Positions 1 to 7,994 of a stretch of DNA of 18,654 bases are shown one piece after another. The DNA is from Acidiferrobacteraceae bacterium (GTDB taxonomy: Bacteria > Pseudomonadota > Gammaproteobacteria > Arenicellales > UBA868). A program made the translations under genes and the position numbers. Location: assembly GCA_002721105.1 (NCBI GenBank), contig PBJL01000014.1, positions 81,524 through 100,177 of the forward strand. The letters run 5' to 3'. How positions within the stretch are numbered: the stretch's first letter is position 1; the number at the start of each line of letters is the position of its first letter. The notes under the pieces were generated by a model that had not been told where the DNA came from, did not search any database, and worked only from the letters and a program-made list of their open reading frames with translations.

Positions 1-507
1 ACTGGTCAAGTTTTTGCGTTCGAGCCAGAAGCGTCTAATTTTTTATCACTAAATGACAATATTAAATTGAACAAGTTGGGTTCACGAATAATGGCTTATC
101 CTCTTGCATTTAGTGATTCATCCCGTACATCGCATTTATTTTTATCTTCCAATGTACGAGGTTCAGCATGTCACTCAATCGATCAACCGGAGAGCGAGGG
201 TAATAAGTATATTCCTCAATATATGCAAGGTATATATGTGCTTTCAGTTGACAATTTTTGTTCTGAAAATGACGTGCCAATACCTAATCATGTGAAGATT
301 GACGTAGATGGTGCTGAGCTTGGTATTCTAAAAGGCATGAAAGAAGTTTTAAAGAATCATGAGCTAAAAACAATAATGATCGAAATTACTGAAAAGAATG
401 ATGGCAATAAAGTTGAGGAGATGATCATCCATAGTGGTTTTAAAGAATTAGATCGTCAATTATGGAAAAATAAAAAAATGGCAAACGTCTTATATGGAAG
501 AGAATAG
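1..507 (+). CDS. FkbM-family SAM-dependent methyltransferase, 3' part
   Basis: The frame is open from the first base of the window, so the gene starts upstream and only its last 168 residues are seen. The opening residues (VFAFEPEASNF) match the strand after the SAM-binding motif of FkbM methyltransferases, where the acidic residue of FEP holds the SAM ribose. The motif KIDVDGAELGILKG, encoded near 295-340, is the family's signature. FkbM-type enzymes in polysaccharide clusters O-methylate sugars or their substituents in the cytoplasm. The exact acceptor cannot be read from the sequence. The gene ends 56 bases before the next start, on the same strand as the following dehydrogenase, so the two probably share a transcript. 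Confidence 0.85.
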   Translation, partial: TGQVFAFEPEASNFLSLNDNIKLNKLGSRIMAYPLAFSDSSRTSHLFLSSNVRGSACHSIDQPESEGNKYIPQYMQGIYVLSVDNFCSENDVPIPNHVKIDVDGAELGILKGMKEVLKNHELKTIMIEITEKNDGNKVEEMIIHSGFKELDRQLWKNKKMANVLYGRE

Positions 508-563
508 GTTGGCAAAAGGAATATGGTGCTAAATTATCAATCCATATGTGGGAGCATGTAGCC

Positions 564-1538
564 ATGAAAGTATTAATTTCTACCGTACCGTTCGCTGATC
601 GAGACCAAACGCCGCTAAATATTCTTGGAGAAGCGGGAGTAGAATATGTAATAAATCCACTCGGAAGAAAGTTTACTCGAGAAGAACTCTTTCAAGAAAT
701 ATCTTCCTATGATGCCTTGATAGCTGGAACCGAAGTTATAGACAAGGAGATCATTAATCACTCAACCAATTTGAAGGTAATAGCAAGAGTTGGCATTGGG
801 CTAGACAATGTAGATCTCATAGCAGCGAGGGACAAGGGTATACAGGTATGCTATACGCCGGATGCGCCATCACCTGCTGTTGGAGAGTTAACAATAGCGA
901 TGATGCTCACAATGTTGCGACAGGTACATATATCAAACGATCAGATGCATGAAGGGGTATGGCATCGTTTCTTTGGGAAGAGATTGTCAGAGTGCACTGT
1001 CGGCATCATAGGCGCAGGACGAATTGGAAAACATGTCCTAAAATTACTGTCTGGTTTCGATGTAAATAGGATACTAGTAAATGATATCGATGCCGAGCTT
1101 ATTACCGAAGAGCCTCCGAAAATTGAAAACGCAGATAAAGAAAAAATTTACAGAGAAGCAGATATTATTACAGTTCACGTACCGCTAACCATGGAAACTA
1201 CACATATGATTAGTGATAAAGAGATTAGGATGATGAAGCGTGACGCTATTTTAATAAATACCGCTCGAGGAGGTATTGTTGATGAAACTGCACTATTTAA
1301 TGCGTTACAAAACAAAAGAATTGGAGGTGCTGCAGTTGATGTTTTTGAAAAAGAGCCATATCAAGGTAACTTGAATAAACTTACGAATTGTTTATTAACT
1401 GCACATATGGGATCAATGTCTATTGATTGCCGAACACAAATGGAGCGCGAAGCTACTGAAGACACGGTTCTTTTCCTTTTGGGGAAAACACCAAAAAGGC
1501 CAGTACCAAATTATGAGTATGAAAACCAGACAAAATAA
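564..1538 (+). CDS. D-isomer-specific 2-hydroxyacid dehydrogenase (phosphoglycerate dehydrogenase-like)
   Basis: This 324-residue NAD-dependent enzyme interconverts a 2-hydroxy acid and a 2-keto acid. The Rossmann motif GAGRIG is at residues 150-155. The catalytic triad of the family is visible: Arg235 in NTARGGIVD, Glu264 in FEKEP and His281 in TAHMGS. Arg75-Gly80 matches the conserved RVGIG turn. It has no C-terminal ACT domain, so it is shorter than many serine-pathway enzymes and more like the standalone copies found in sugar clusters. I chose ATG 564 because GGGAG lies 9 bases upstream and the protein then begins directly with the first beta strand; an in-frame ATG at 546 would add six residues. 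Its substrate is unknown. In this setting it may make a hydroxy-acyl substituent (inference). Confidence 0.85.
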   Translation: MKVLISTVPFADRDQTPLNILGEAGVEYVINPLGRKFTREELFQEISSYDALIAGTEVIDKEIINHSTNLKVIARVGIGLDNVDLIAARDKGIQVCYTPDAPSPAVGELTIAMMLTMLRQVHISNDQMHEGVWHRFFGKRLSECTVGIIGAGRIGKHVLKLLSGFDVNRILVNDIDAELITEEPPKIENADKEKIYREADIITVHVPLTMETTHMISDKEIRMMKRDAILINTARGGIVDETALFNALQNKRIGGAAVDVFEKEPYQGNLNKLTNCLLTAHMGSMSIDCRTQMEREATEDTVLFLLGKTPKRPVPNYEYENQTK

Positions 1539-1555
1539 GTCTTTGGAGTAAACAA

Positions 1556-2437
1556 ATGAAGAAAGCAGTTGTTATAGGTGGATCTGGATTTCTTGGAAGT
1601 CATATCGCTGATGAATTGACTAAGCGTGGATTTAAAGTGACTATTGTTGATAAAAAAGAATCATCTTGGAAGACTGAGAATCAGAATATGGCAGTTGGCG
1701 ATTTTTCAGATGATATTTTCTTAGACGACATCTTTAAGGGAGTAAGCTATGTTTATCATTTTGGCGGGATGGCAGACATAAGCGAATCCAGACAGAAGCC
1801 AATTGAAGCGGTGGATGTTAATGTTCTGGGCACCATGAAGATCCTTAAGGCAATTGCTAGTCAAGATATTGAGAGATTTGTTTATGCTTCTACAATGTAT
1901 GTATATAGTCCTTATGGTTCATTTTATCGTGCCACCAAGCAAGCTGCGGAAATTTTAATAGAAACTTGCCATGAAGAATATGGTCTTGATTATACAATTC
2001 TCCGGTTCGGATCTTTATATGGGCCTCGATCCCAAAACTGGAATGGGTTACGAAGTTACATAAGTGAAATCTTAAGTACGGGTAAGCTTTACTACCGGGG
2101 AACAGGTCGAGAGAAAAGAGAATATATTTACGTCAAAGATGCAGCACGACTCAGCGTAGATATTTTGGATGAGATACATAAAAATCAAGCCATTACTTTG
2201 ACCGGTCAACAAACATTTAGTTCGAAAGATCTAATGGATATGATCTTTGAAATTACTGGTGTAAAAGGAGAAGTAGTATTTTCGGGCGAAAAAAATTTGG
2301 AAGAGCACTATGGGATCACACCATATCGGTATACTCCTAAACGTTCTAAGAAATTGATACCTGATGAATTTGTTGATTTAGGCGAGGGAATCCTTGAGAT
2401 TGTTGAACAAATGTACGAGAACGAAAATTTTCGTTGA
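1556..2437 (+). CDS. NAD-dependent epimerase/dehydratase (extended SDR)
   Basis: This is a 293-residue extended short-chain dehydrogenase, probably acting on a nucleotide sugar in the cytoplasm. The N-terminal GGSGFLG (residues 8-14) is the NAD(P)-binding glycine motif. Ser112 in YASTMYVY and the YRATK pair (Tyr124, Lys128) form the catalytic triad. LRFGSLYGPR near residue 160 is the usual substrate-loop signature. The ASTM motif has no acidic residue after the Thr, which favours an epimerase or reductase over a 4,6-dehydratase. GGAG lies 8 bases before the ATG, and the gene follows the hydroxyacid dehydrogenase after 17 bases, so the two are almost certainly co-transcribed. The substrate cannot be assigned from sequence. 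Confidence 0.82.
   Translation: MKKAVVIGGSGFLGSHIADELTKRGFKVTIVDKKESSWKTENQNMAVGDFSDDIFLDDIFKGVSYVYHFGGMADISESRQKPIEAVDVNVLGTMKILKAIASQDIERFVYASTMYVYSPYGSFYRATKQAAEILIETCHEEYGLDYTILRFGSLYGPRSQNWNGLRSYISEILSTGKLYYRGTGREKREYIYVKDAARLSVDILDEIHKNQAITLTGQQTFSSKDLMDMIFEITGVKGEVVFSGEKNLEEHYGITPYRYTPKRSKKLIPDEFVDLGEGILEIVEQMYENENFR
2420..2435 (+). terminator. Possible weak terminator or palindrome at the end of the first gene group
   Basis: AACGAAAATTTTCGTT is a perfect 16-base inverted repeat that overlaps the stop codon of the preceding SDR gene. It is followed after four bases by a run of six T (2440-2445). The stem is AT-rich and would be weak, so terminator function is only a possibility. Position between two gene groups fits. 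Confidence 0.25.
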
Positions 2438-2725
2438 CATTTTTTACTGTTTAATTTGATCAAATATCAATCATGTTCTTGATCAGGTTTCTTATTGAAA
2501 TACTGAATCTAGCATCCCAAAGCGAAGTCTAAATTAAGAATCGTCATTTTAGGGTGTGTTAAATAATTTTTTAGTGCTGATGTAACTATTTTTTAACAGT
2601 AAGGTTCGAGGCAATTGTTTTCAAATCAAATTTTACTCAAATATATTGTGTTTTAATCATAGTTTGGTGCAGTTAATTATGGATTTTCGCTTCCTGATAG
2701 CAAAGAATTATAAATTGAAAAGCAT
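2438..2725. other. Gene-free AT-rich spacer
   Basis: These 288 bases separate the first three genes from the rest of the + strand genes. I see no coding frame of note and no tRNA-like structure. TTGACA at 2434-2439 matches a -35 box, but the best -10 candidate (TTTGAT, 2455-2460) is only 15 bases away, so this is weak. An imperfect AT-only inverted repeat (TGTTAAA at 2557-2563, TTTAACA at 2592-2598) is present. A promoter for the following gene may lie here, but I cannot place it firmly. Confidence 0.4.
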
Positions 2726-4372
2726 ATGACTGATTCTAAAAAAACTGGACAACTAGTAATCATGAGACGAACTTCTAGTTTTAGTTGGGATAAGGATCAG
2801 TTCAAAAATTTTGTGTATTATATTGATACTCAGATTGTTGAGTCATCAAAAGTAGAAGTTTTGAATGATTGTAATTTGTTGGATTCCTATGCGCGAGGTA
2901 TAAGAGACAAATACTCAAAATGGATCTATAAAATAAATGATCGTTTTCTAGATAGCAAAATAATTAAAAAAGACCTATCACTATTTTTTTTAACAGATCT
3001 TTCTTGTAAAAGAACAGAAATTTTTGACACGTTCAATTCAATTTGCAATCTTCTAGTCATAAAAGAAAAAATAAAAGGAAAGAAAGTAACCAATGCAATA
3101 CTTGTTGGTGTAGATGTGCCCTTTTTTTCTGCTTTTTCTTCAATGTTTCCGGAAATCAATGCAACTCTAATTAAACAAGATGTATCTAAAATTAAACTAA
3201 TTCGGATGTTGGTTTCAGACTTAATCTTTCTAGGAGAATTGTTTTCTATTGGCCTGGTCAATTGTTTTCAGAAGAAACGATATAACACTAGTGGGAAATC
3301 GGGGGGACGTTATTTATTTTCACCCTACCCTCAGCACCTAAAGCCGGAAATTAATGGCAAAGAGGATATTAAGTATCGAGGGTTCGCCAGAAAGACTGAC
3401 AAGTATCTAGTGAGTATATTGATGGATGGACTACATCAGCATGTGAGTCTACGAGAATATGTGCGGCTAAAGAATAGCCTTCCGTCTGAGAGATTTGTTC
3501 TTTTAGATCAGTCTATTCATCCTTTAGATGTATTGACCGGTCTTTTTTGGATCATTCGATGTCAAACATACTTACTTTTTAAGCAAAATAAAAAAGACAC
3601 TTTTTTAGATATAGATATATCAAGATATGTAAAAAAAGAGTTAAGCGTTTCTTTTAGTCGATTACCACGACTCATGATGATCGAAAAACAACTTCGTAGA
3701 TTTTTCAAAAATGAGCGCGTTGATGAGTTGGTATACTATCTTTTTGAGTATCCCTTTGGAAGGCTACTTTCTTATGTTGCGGGCACTGTAGAAAATCGAC
3801 CCCATCGAATCGGATTCCAACACGGCCCTGCTTCTTGGATCAAAATGTTGTATTTTTTAGCTCCAGGAGAAATTGCTGCGAAGCCTCCTTTCTTGGAACA
3901 GGTTCCGGTGCCTGATAAAGTTTTAGCTGAAGATCTTGGGTCAGTAGAGATTTACAAATACTCTGGTTATTCGAATATACAGATAATGGAGAATATCTAC
4001 CGGCTCGATTATTTAGAAAATGTTGAGATAAACCCTACTACTAAGAACGTGCTAATAGTCCCAGGATTACATGATGGACGCCTACTTTTGGCTATCATGG
4101 AGCAGTTCATTAATGATAATCCGGAAATTACATGTTATTTTCGACCGCATCCGAGAGCGAATAATGCGTATGTGTCCTACTTTAAAAATCTTATGAATTT
4201 AATTGTTTCAACTGAACCGATAGACATATTGATGCAACAAGTTTCTCGGATTTTTGTGACTTATAGTTCTGTGGGTATAGAAGCTAAAATATTGGGATTA
4301 GAGGTTACAATTGTCGATATACCGGGGAAACTAAATGAATCACCGCTGCTTGATAGACGCGGCGGACGATAA
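2726..4372 (+). CDS. Probable GT-B glycosyltransferase with HP and SS motifs, candidate nonulosonic acid transferase
   Basis: This is a 548-residue protein of a rarely described surface-carbohydrate family (it recalls the LIC13510-type family of O-antigen clusters; from memory, not checked). The N-terminal half has no motif I recognise and no clear membrane segment. The C-terminal half looks like a nucleotide-sugar-binding GT-B domain: FQHGP at residues 364-368, RPHPR at 473-477 and TYSSVGIEA at 512-520. HP and SS/ST motifs in this order are the CMP-binding signature of bacterial sialyltransferases and polysialyltransferases. Since the cluster makes a CMP-activated nonulosonic acid, transfer of that sugar is a plausible role (inference). 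No strong ribosome binding site precedes ATG 2726; ATG 2762 is an alternative start. The C-terminal LDRRGGR ending may result from a frameshift, described under findings. Confidence 0.6.
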   Translation: MTDSKKTGQLVIMRRTSSFSWDKDQFKNFVYYIDTQIVESSKVEVLNDCNLLDSYARGIRDKYSKWIYKINDRFLDSKIIKKDLSLFFLTDLSCKRTEIFDTFNSICNLLVIKEKIKGKKVTNAILVGVDVPFFSAFSSMFPEINATLIKQDVSKIKLIRMLVSDLIFLGELFSIGLVNCFQKKRYNTSGKSGGRYLFSPYPQHLKPEINGKEDIKYRGFARKTDKYLVSILMDGLHQHVSLREYVRLKNSLPSERFVLLDQSIHPLDVLTGLFWIIRCQTYLLFKQNKKDTFLDIDISRYVKKELSVSFSRLPRLMMIEKQLRRFFKNERVDELVYYLFEYPFGRLLSYVAGTVENRPHRIGFQHGPASWIKMLYFLAPGEIAAKPPFLEQVPVPDKVLAEDLGSVEIYKYSGYSNIQIMENIYRLDYLENVEINPTTKNVLIVPGLHDGRLLLAIMEQFINDNPEITCYFRPHPRANNAYVSYFKNLMNLIVSTEPIDILMQQVSRIFVTYSSVGIEAKILGLEVTIVDIPGKLNESPLLDRRGGR

Positions 4373-4446
4373 GGTTATGTCGCATTATATTGATGTTCCT
4401 AATAGTTTTTAGAATAATTTCGCCACAAACAAAGAAAACTAAAAAA

Positions 4447-5850
4447 ATGAAGAGACAGCGTCAAACTGTTTGCGTGCAGGGGTTAGGTTTTGTCGGTGCA
4501 GCTATGGCAGTTGCGGTGTCATTATCGCGAGATAATAGTGGTAATTGCCGATATGATGTAATAGGGGTCGAATTGCCAACCGAAGAGGGTTTTCGTCGAG
4601 TAGAGAGCATTAATGAGGGCCAATTTCCATTACCAACCATTGATCAAAGTTTAGTTCTGGCAACACGCAATTCAGTAGCTGAGGGAAATCTTTCTGCTAC
4701 AACAGATCAGTCGGTGTATGAAAAAGCTGAAGTGGTGATAATTGATGTAGCGTTAGATATTCCTATCGGAATCGATTCACGAGAAATTAATTTTAGTGTT
4801 TTAGAAGAGGCAGCTAAAACCGTTGGGCGCTCTGTAAGGCCAGGTACATTAGTTATAATTGAAACTACTGTCGCGCCAGGAACATGTGAAAAAATCATTA
4901 TACCTATCCTAGCCAAAGAATGTAAAAAGCGGAATTTACCAGAAGATTCAATACTAGTCGCGCATTCTTATGAACGAGTGATGCCAGGAAATAAATATCT
5001 CGACTCAATAATTAATTTCTGGCGTGTTTTTGCCGGTTACACAGGAGACGCGGCCTACTCGTGTAGACAATTTCTCGAAACCATAATTAACACAAAGAAC
5101 TTTCCATTAACCGAACTTAGCTCATTAGCATCATCCGAAACCGCAAAAATAATGGAAAATTCTTATCGTGCTGCAAACATAGCTTTTATTGATGAGTGGA
5201 CCAAATTTGCGGAAGCAATTGGAATAGATCTTTTTGAGATTATAAGGGCAATTTCAATCCGACCAACTCATTCAAATATACGATATCCAGGAGTAGGTGT
5301 GGGTGGTTATTGTTTGACAAAAGATCCATTATTCGCGCCAGCAGCAGCTAGTCAAATTTTTAATCTTTCAGGACTATCATTCCCATTTATAGATTTGACC
5401 CAAAAAATAAATCAACGAATGCCATACCATGTTGTCGATAGATTAGATCAGATGTTTGATATGAGTTTATCCAGAAAAAGGATACTTATTTTTGGGGTAA
5501 GTTATAGATCAGATATCGGTGATAGTAGGTATACTCCAACCGAAACGTTGGTTCGCGAATTAGAAACGCGTGACGCAGTTGTTTTATTAAATGACCCTTT
5601 AGTTGAATTTTGGGATGAAATGGAAAGGCCAGTACCTTCTCAGTTGCCTGATCAATCAGTTGATGGTGTTATCTTGGCAGTAGCTCACACTTCATATAAG
5701 CAAGCTCAAATATTTGATTGGATTCTTAATCATTCAGATGTGATTGTCGATGCGGTTGATTTTTTTACAGCAAAAGAGATTTGCTTGTTCGAGACAAAGG
5801 GTCTTAGAGTGTGTTCAATTGGAAGAGGAGGTGTAAAAAATCATGAATGA
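4447..5850 (+). CDS. Nucleotide-sugar 6-dehydrogenase (UDP-glucose/GDP-mannose dehydrogenase family)
   Basis: This enzyme oxidises C6 of a nucleotide sugar to a uronic acid in two NAD-dependent steps. With the start at ATG 4447 it has 467 residues. The NAD motif GLGFVG is at 12-17. ETTVAPGTCE (about 139-148) and YERVMPGNKY (about 175-184) are family signatures. Lys234 and Asn238 in ETAKIMENSY are the conserved central-domain pair. Cys289 in GGYCLTKD is the catalytic thiol. It resembles the WecC/TviB branch that uses N-acetylamino sugars more than UDP-glucose dehydrogenase, but the substrate is not certain. The frame extends upstream to ATG 4393 (TTG 4390), which would add an unusual hydrophobic leader; neither start has a good ribosome binding site. 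The stop overlaps the next gene by eight bases. Confidence 0.83.
   Translation: MKRQRQTVCVQGLGFVGAAMAVAVSLSRDNSGNCRYDVIGVELPTEEGFRRVESINEGQFPLPTIDQSLVLATRNSVAEGNLSATTDQSVYEKAEVVIIDVALDIPIGIDSREINFSVLEEAAKTVGRSVRPGTLVIIETTVAPGTCEKIIIPILAKECKKRNLPEDSILVAHSYERVMPGNKYLDSIINFWRVFAGYTGDAAYSCRQFLETIINTKNFPLTELSSLASSETAKIMENSYRAANIAFIDEWTKFAEAIGIDLFEIIRAISIRPTHSNIRYPGVGVGGYCLTKDPLFAPAAASQIFNLSGLSFPFIDLTQKINQRMPYHVVDRLDQMFDMSLSRKRILIFGVSYRSDIGDSRYTPTETLVRELETRDAVVLLNDPLVEFWDEMERPVPSQLPDQSVDGVILAVAHTSYKQAQIFDWILNHSDVIVDAVDFFTAKEICLFETKGLRVCSIGRGGVKNHE
5822..5832 (+). promoter_or_regulatory. Strong ribosome binding site inside the end of the dehydrogenase gene
   Basis: GAAGAGGAGGTG (5822-5833) contains AGGAGGTG, a near-perfect Shine-Dalgarno sequence, about 10 bases before ATG 5843. 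It lies within the last codons of the upstream gene and fixes the start of the next one. The two genes overlap, so their translation is coupled. Confidence 0.75.
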
Positions 5851-6838
5851 ACGAATTTTAATAACAGGCGGTGCTGGTTTTATCGGATTACATCTTGCTA
5901 ATCATCTCCTCGATAGTGACTATTCTTTAGTGTTGGTTGACGATTATTCACGAGGAGTTAGTGATCATGATTTAAATAAAACACTAAAAAATGAGAGAGT
6001 TACTATTATAAACTGTGATTTGAGGCATCGGGAAAGTGTTTTGAAAATAGGTGATGATTTTTCTGTAATATTTCACCTTGCGGCAATTGTAGGTGTTTCA
6101 AACGTTTCCAGAGACCCTATTAGGGTCTTAACTGATAATGTAGAAATAATGACAAATGTGATTAGATTAGGGGAGATTCAAAAGAATTTAAGACGCCTAC
6201 TATTCTCGTCGACAAGTGAAGTTTATGCAGGTACTTTAGAAAAAGTTGGCATTGAGATACCGACACCAGAATCAACTTTTTTAGCCTTACCAGATTTAAA
6301 AAGGCCACGAACATCCTACATGTTATCAAAAATTTATGGCGAAGCTATGTGTCATCATGCAGGATTACCGTTCACGGTGTTTCGTCCACATAACGTTTAT
6401 GGCCCACGTATGGGAATGTCGCATGTTATACCCCAGCAGCTAAAAAAAGCACACTTCTCTGTTGATGGACAGCAAATCGACATATATTCCCCAGAGCACA
6501 CTCGTTGTTTTTGCTATATTGATGATGCTGTGAAAATGATGAAAAAAATGATGGAAAACGAAATGTCTAATGGAAAAACGTTAAATCTAGGAGTTGAAAA
6601 TCCGGAGCTCTCGATTAAGGAAGTCGTGAATGAATGCCATAAAATTGTCGGTAGAAATTTGATTCCGAATTATAGAGAAACAACAGCCGGTTCTCCGGTT
6701 AGAAGGGCGCCAGACATGAGTGAAACAGAGCGGATTATTGGGAATAGTGAGCATATTGGCATAAATGAGGGCATTGTTAGAACATATGCATGGTATAGAG
6801 AAAATGTTTTCGATACCAACAACATAAGTGCAATGTAA
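5843..6838 (+). CDS. Extended SDR with TSE motif: nucleotide-sugar dehydratase or decarboxylase, possible LegB-equivalent
   Basis: This is a 331-residue NAD-binding enzyme with GGAGFIG at residues 9-15. SSTSEVY (122-128) and YMLSK (Tyr159, Lys163) are the catalytic elements, and RPHNVYGPR (181-189) is the substrate loop. The acidic residue in T-S-E (Glu126) is typical of 4,6-dehydratases such as RmlB and LegB and of UDP-glucuronate decarboxylases (UXS, ArnA), not of simple 4-epimerases. It lacks the tyrosine-rich YYNSFNSWGWLD stretch I expect after the first strands of LegB. Two roles remain open: the 4,6-dehydratase that feeds the aminotransferase next door, or a decarboxylase/epimerase acting on the uronic acid made by the upstream dehydrogenase, with which it overlaps by eight bases. 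The downstream gene also overlaps it. Confidence 0.75.
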   Translation: MNERILITGGAGFIGLHLANHLLDSDYSLVLVDDYSRGVSDHDLNKTLKNERVTIINCDLRHRESVLKIGDDFSVIFHLAAIVGVSNVSRDPIRVLTDNVEIMTNVIRLGEIQKNLRRLLFSSTSEVYAGTLEKVGIEIPTPESTFLALPDLKRPRTSYMLSKIYGEAMCHHAGLPFTVFRPHNVYGPRMGMSHVIPQQLKKAHFSVDGQQIDIYSPEHTRCFCYIDDAVKMMKKMMENEMSNGKTLNLGVENPELSIKEVVNECHKIVGRNLIPNYRETTAGSPVRRAPDMSETERIIGNSEHIGINEGIVRTYAWYRENVFDTNNISAM

Positions 6839-7994
6839 AAAAATAAATAACGTGTTTTCTGACTTTGTTCAATTCGTTCGAGAAATCTATAATAGTGAGG
6901 ATTTCATTTCCCTGCATGCACCGATATTTTCCGGTAAAGAACGGGAATATGTAATGGATACCATCAACTCAACGTTTGTTTCATCGGTTGGTGAATATGT
7001 AACAAAATTTGAAAAAGAAATTGCAATGTATACTGGGTCGCGTTATGCAATTGCAACGGTTAGTGGTACTGCGGCACTCCACTTAGCCTTGTTAACTAGT
7101 GGCTTGCGCCCAGGCGACGAAGGTTTAACTCAATCACTAACTTTCGTTGCTACCTGTAATGCTATCAGTTACTGCGGGGCCGCACCAATCTTTATTGATG
7201 TAGAAAGAGACACATTAGGTATAAGCCCAGATAGTTTAGAATCTTTTCTAGAAAGAAAAACGGAAGTGCGCGATGATGGTAAATGTTGGAATATCGAGAG
7301 TAATAAGCGAATTTTTGCCTGTGTACCAGTACATAATTTTGGTCATCCCTCAAATGTCACAGCCATACTGAAGCTTTGCAAAAAATATAATATTGTGATG
7401 ATAGAGGACGCTGCTGAATCCTTGGGTAGTCTACTCGATGGAAAACATACCGGAACGTTTGGATCTATGGGGGTCTTTAGTTTTAATGGAAATAAAATCG
7501 TTACTACAGGTGGTGGTGGGATGATAGTAACAGACGATGAAAACTTAGCAAAAATCGCTAAGCATAAGTCAACAACGGCAAAGATTCCCCATCCTTGGTT
7601 ATTTATTCATGATGAGCTAGGTTATAACTATAGGTTGCCTAATATAAATGCTGCGTTAGGTTGCGCTCAACTAGAATATATTGAACATTTTGTTAATAGA
7701 AAACGCATACTTTCAGATCGTTATCAGGATTGGTTTGATAAATATAACTATGAGTTAGTGAGAGAAAAAACAGGATCGAGAGCCAATTATTGGTTTAATG
7801 CTTTGTTAACTAAAAATCAGACAGAGCGAGATAGTTTCTTGGAGTTTACAAACAATGCGGGAGTGATGACGCGACCAGCATGGACACCTATGCATACATT
7901 AAATATGTACTCACGCTGTTCGAGAACAGAGCTATCAATGACAGAGTGGTTAGAAGAGAGGATCGTTAATATTCCAAGTGGAATTCCATCATGA
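6828..7994 (+). CDS. legC: LegC-type PLP-dependent aminotransferase (DegT/DnrJ/EryC1 family)
   Basis: The enzyme transfers an amino group from glutamate to C4 of a 4-keto-6-deoxy nucleotide sugar, the step that gives the 4-amino (bacillosamine-type) precursor of legionaminic acid. The 388-residue protein shows the LegC-like start FVREIYNSEDFISLHAP (15-31) and STFVSSVGEYV. Asp194 and Ala195 in MIEDAAESLG hold the PLP ring. Lys223 in SFNGNKIVTTGGGG forms the Schiff base. This subfamily is characteristic of nonulosonic acid cassettes (the LLPSF_NHT_00031 group in Leptospira). The start is GTG 6828, overlapping the previous stop by 11 bases; a GTG at 6852 is an alternative. No ribosome binding site is obvious, so translation is probably coupled. 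The stop overlaps neuC in ATGA. Confidence 0.88.
   Translation: MQCKKINNVFSDFVQFVREIYNSEDFISLHAPIFSGKEREYVMDTINSTFVSSVGEYVTKFEKEIAMYTGSRYAIATVSGTAALHLALLTSGLRPGDEGLTQSLTFVATCNAISYCGAAPIFIDVERDTLGISPDSLESFLERKTEVRDDGKCWNIESNKRIFACVPVHNFGHPSNVTAILKLCKKYNIVMIEDAAESLGSLLDGKHTGTFGSMGVFSFNGNKIVTTGGGGMIVTDDENLAKIAKHKSTTAKIPHPWLFIHDELGYNYRLPNINAALGCAQLEYIEHFVNRKRILSDRYQDWFDKYNYELVREKTGSRANYWFNALLTKNQTERDSFLEFTNNAGVMTRPAWTPMHTLNMYSRCSRTELSMTEWLEERIVNIPSGIPS

Noticed and set aside
2926..3261. Minus-strand open frame of 111 codons
   Set aside because: It is antisense to the 548-residue gene and reflects its AT-rich codons; no ribosome binding site or motif was seen.
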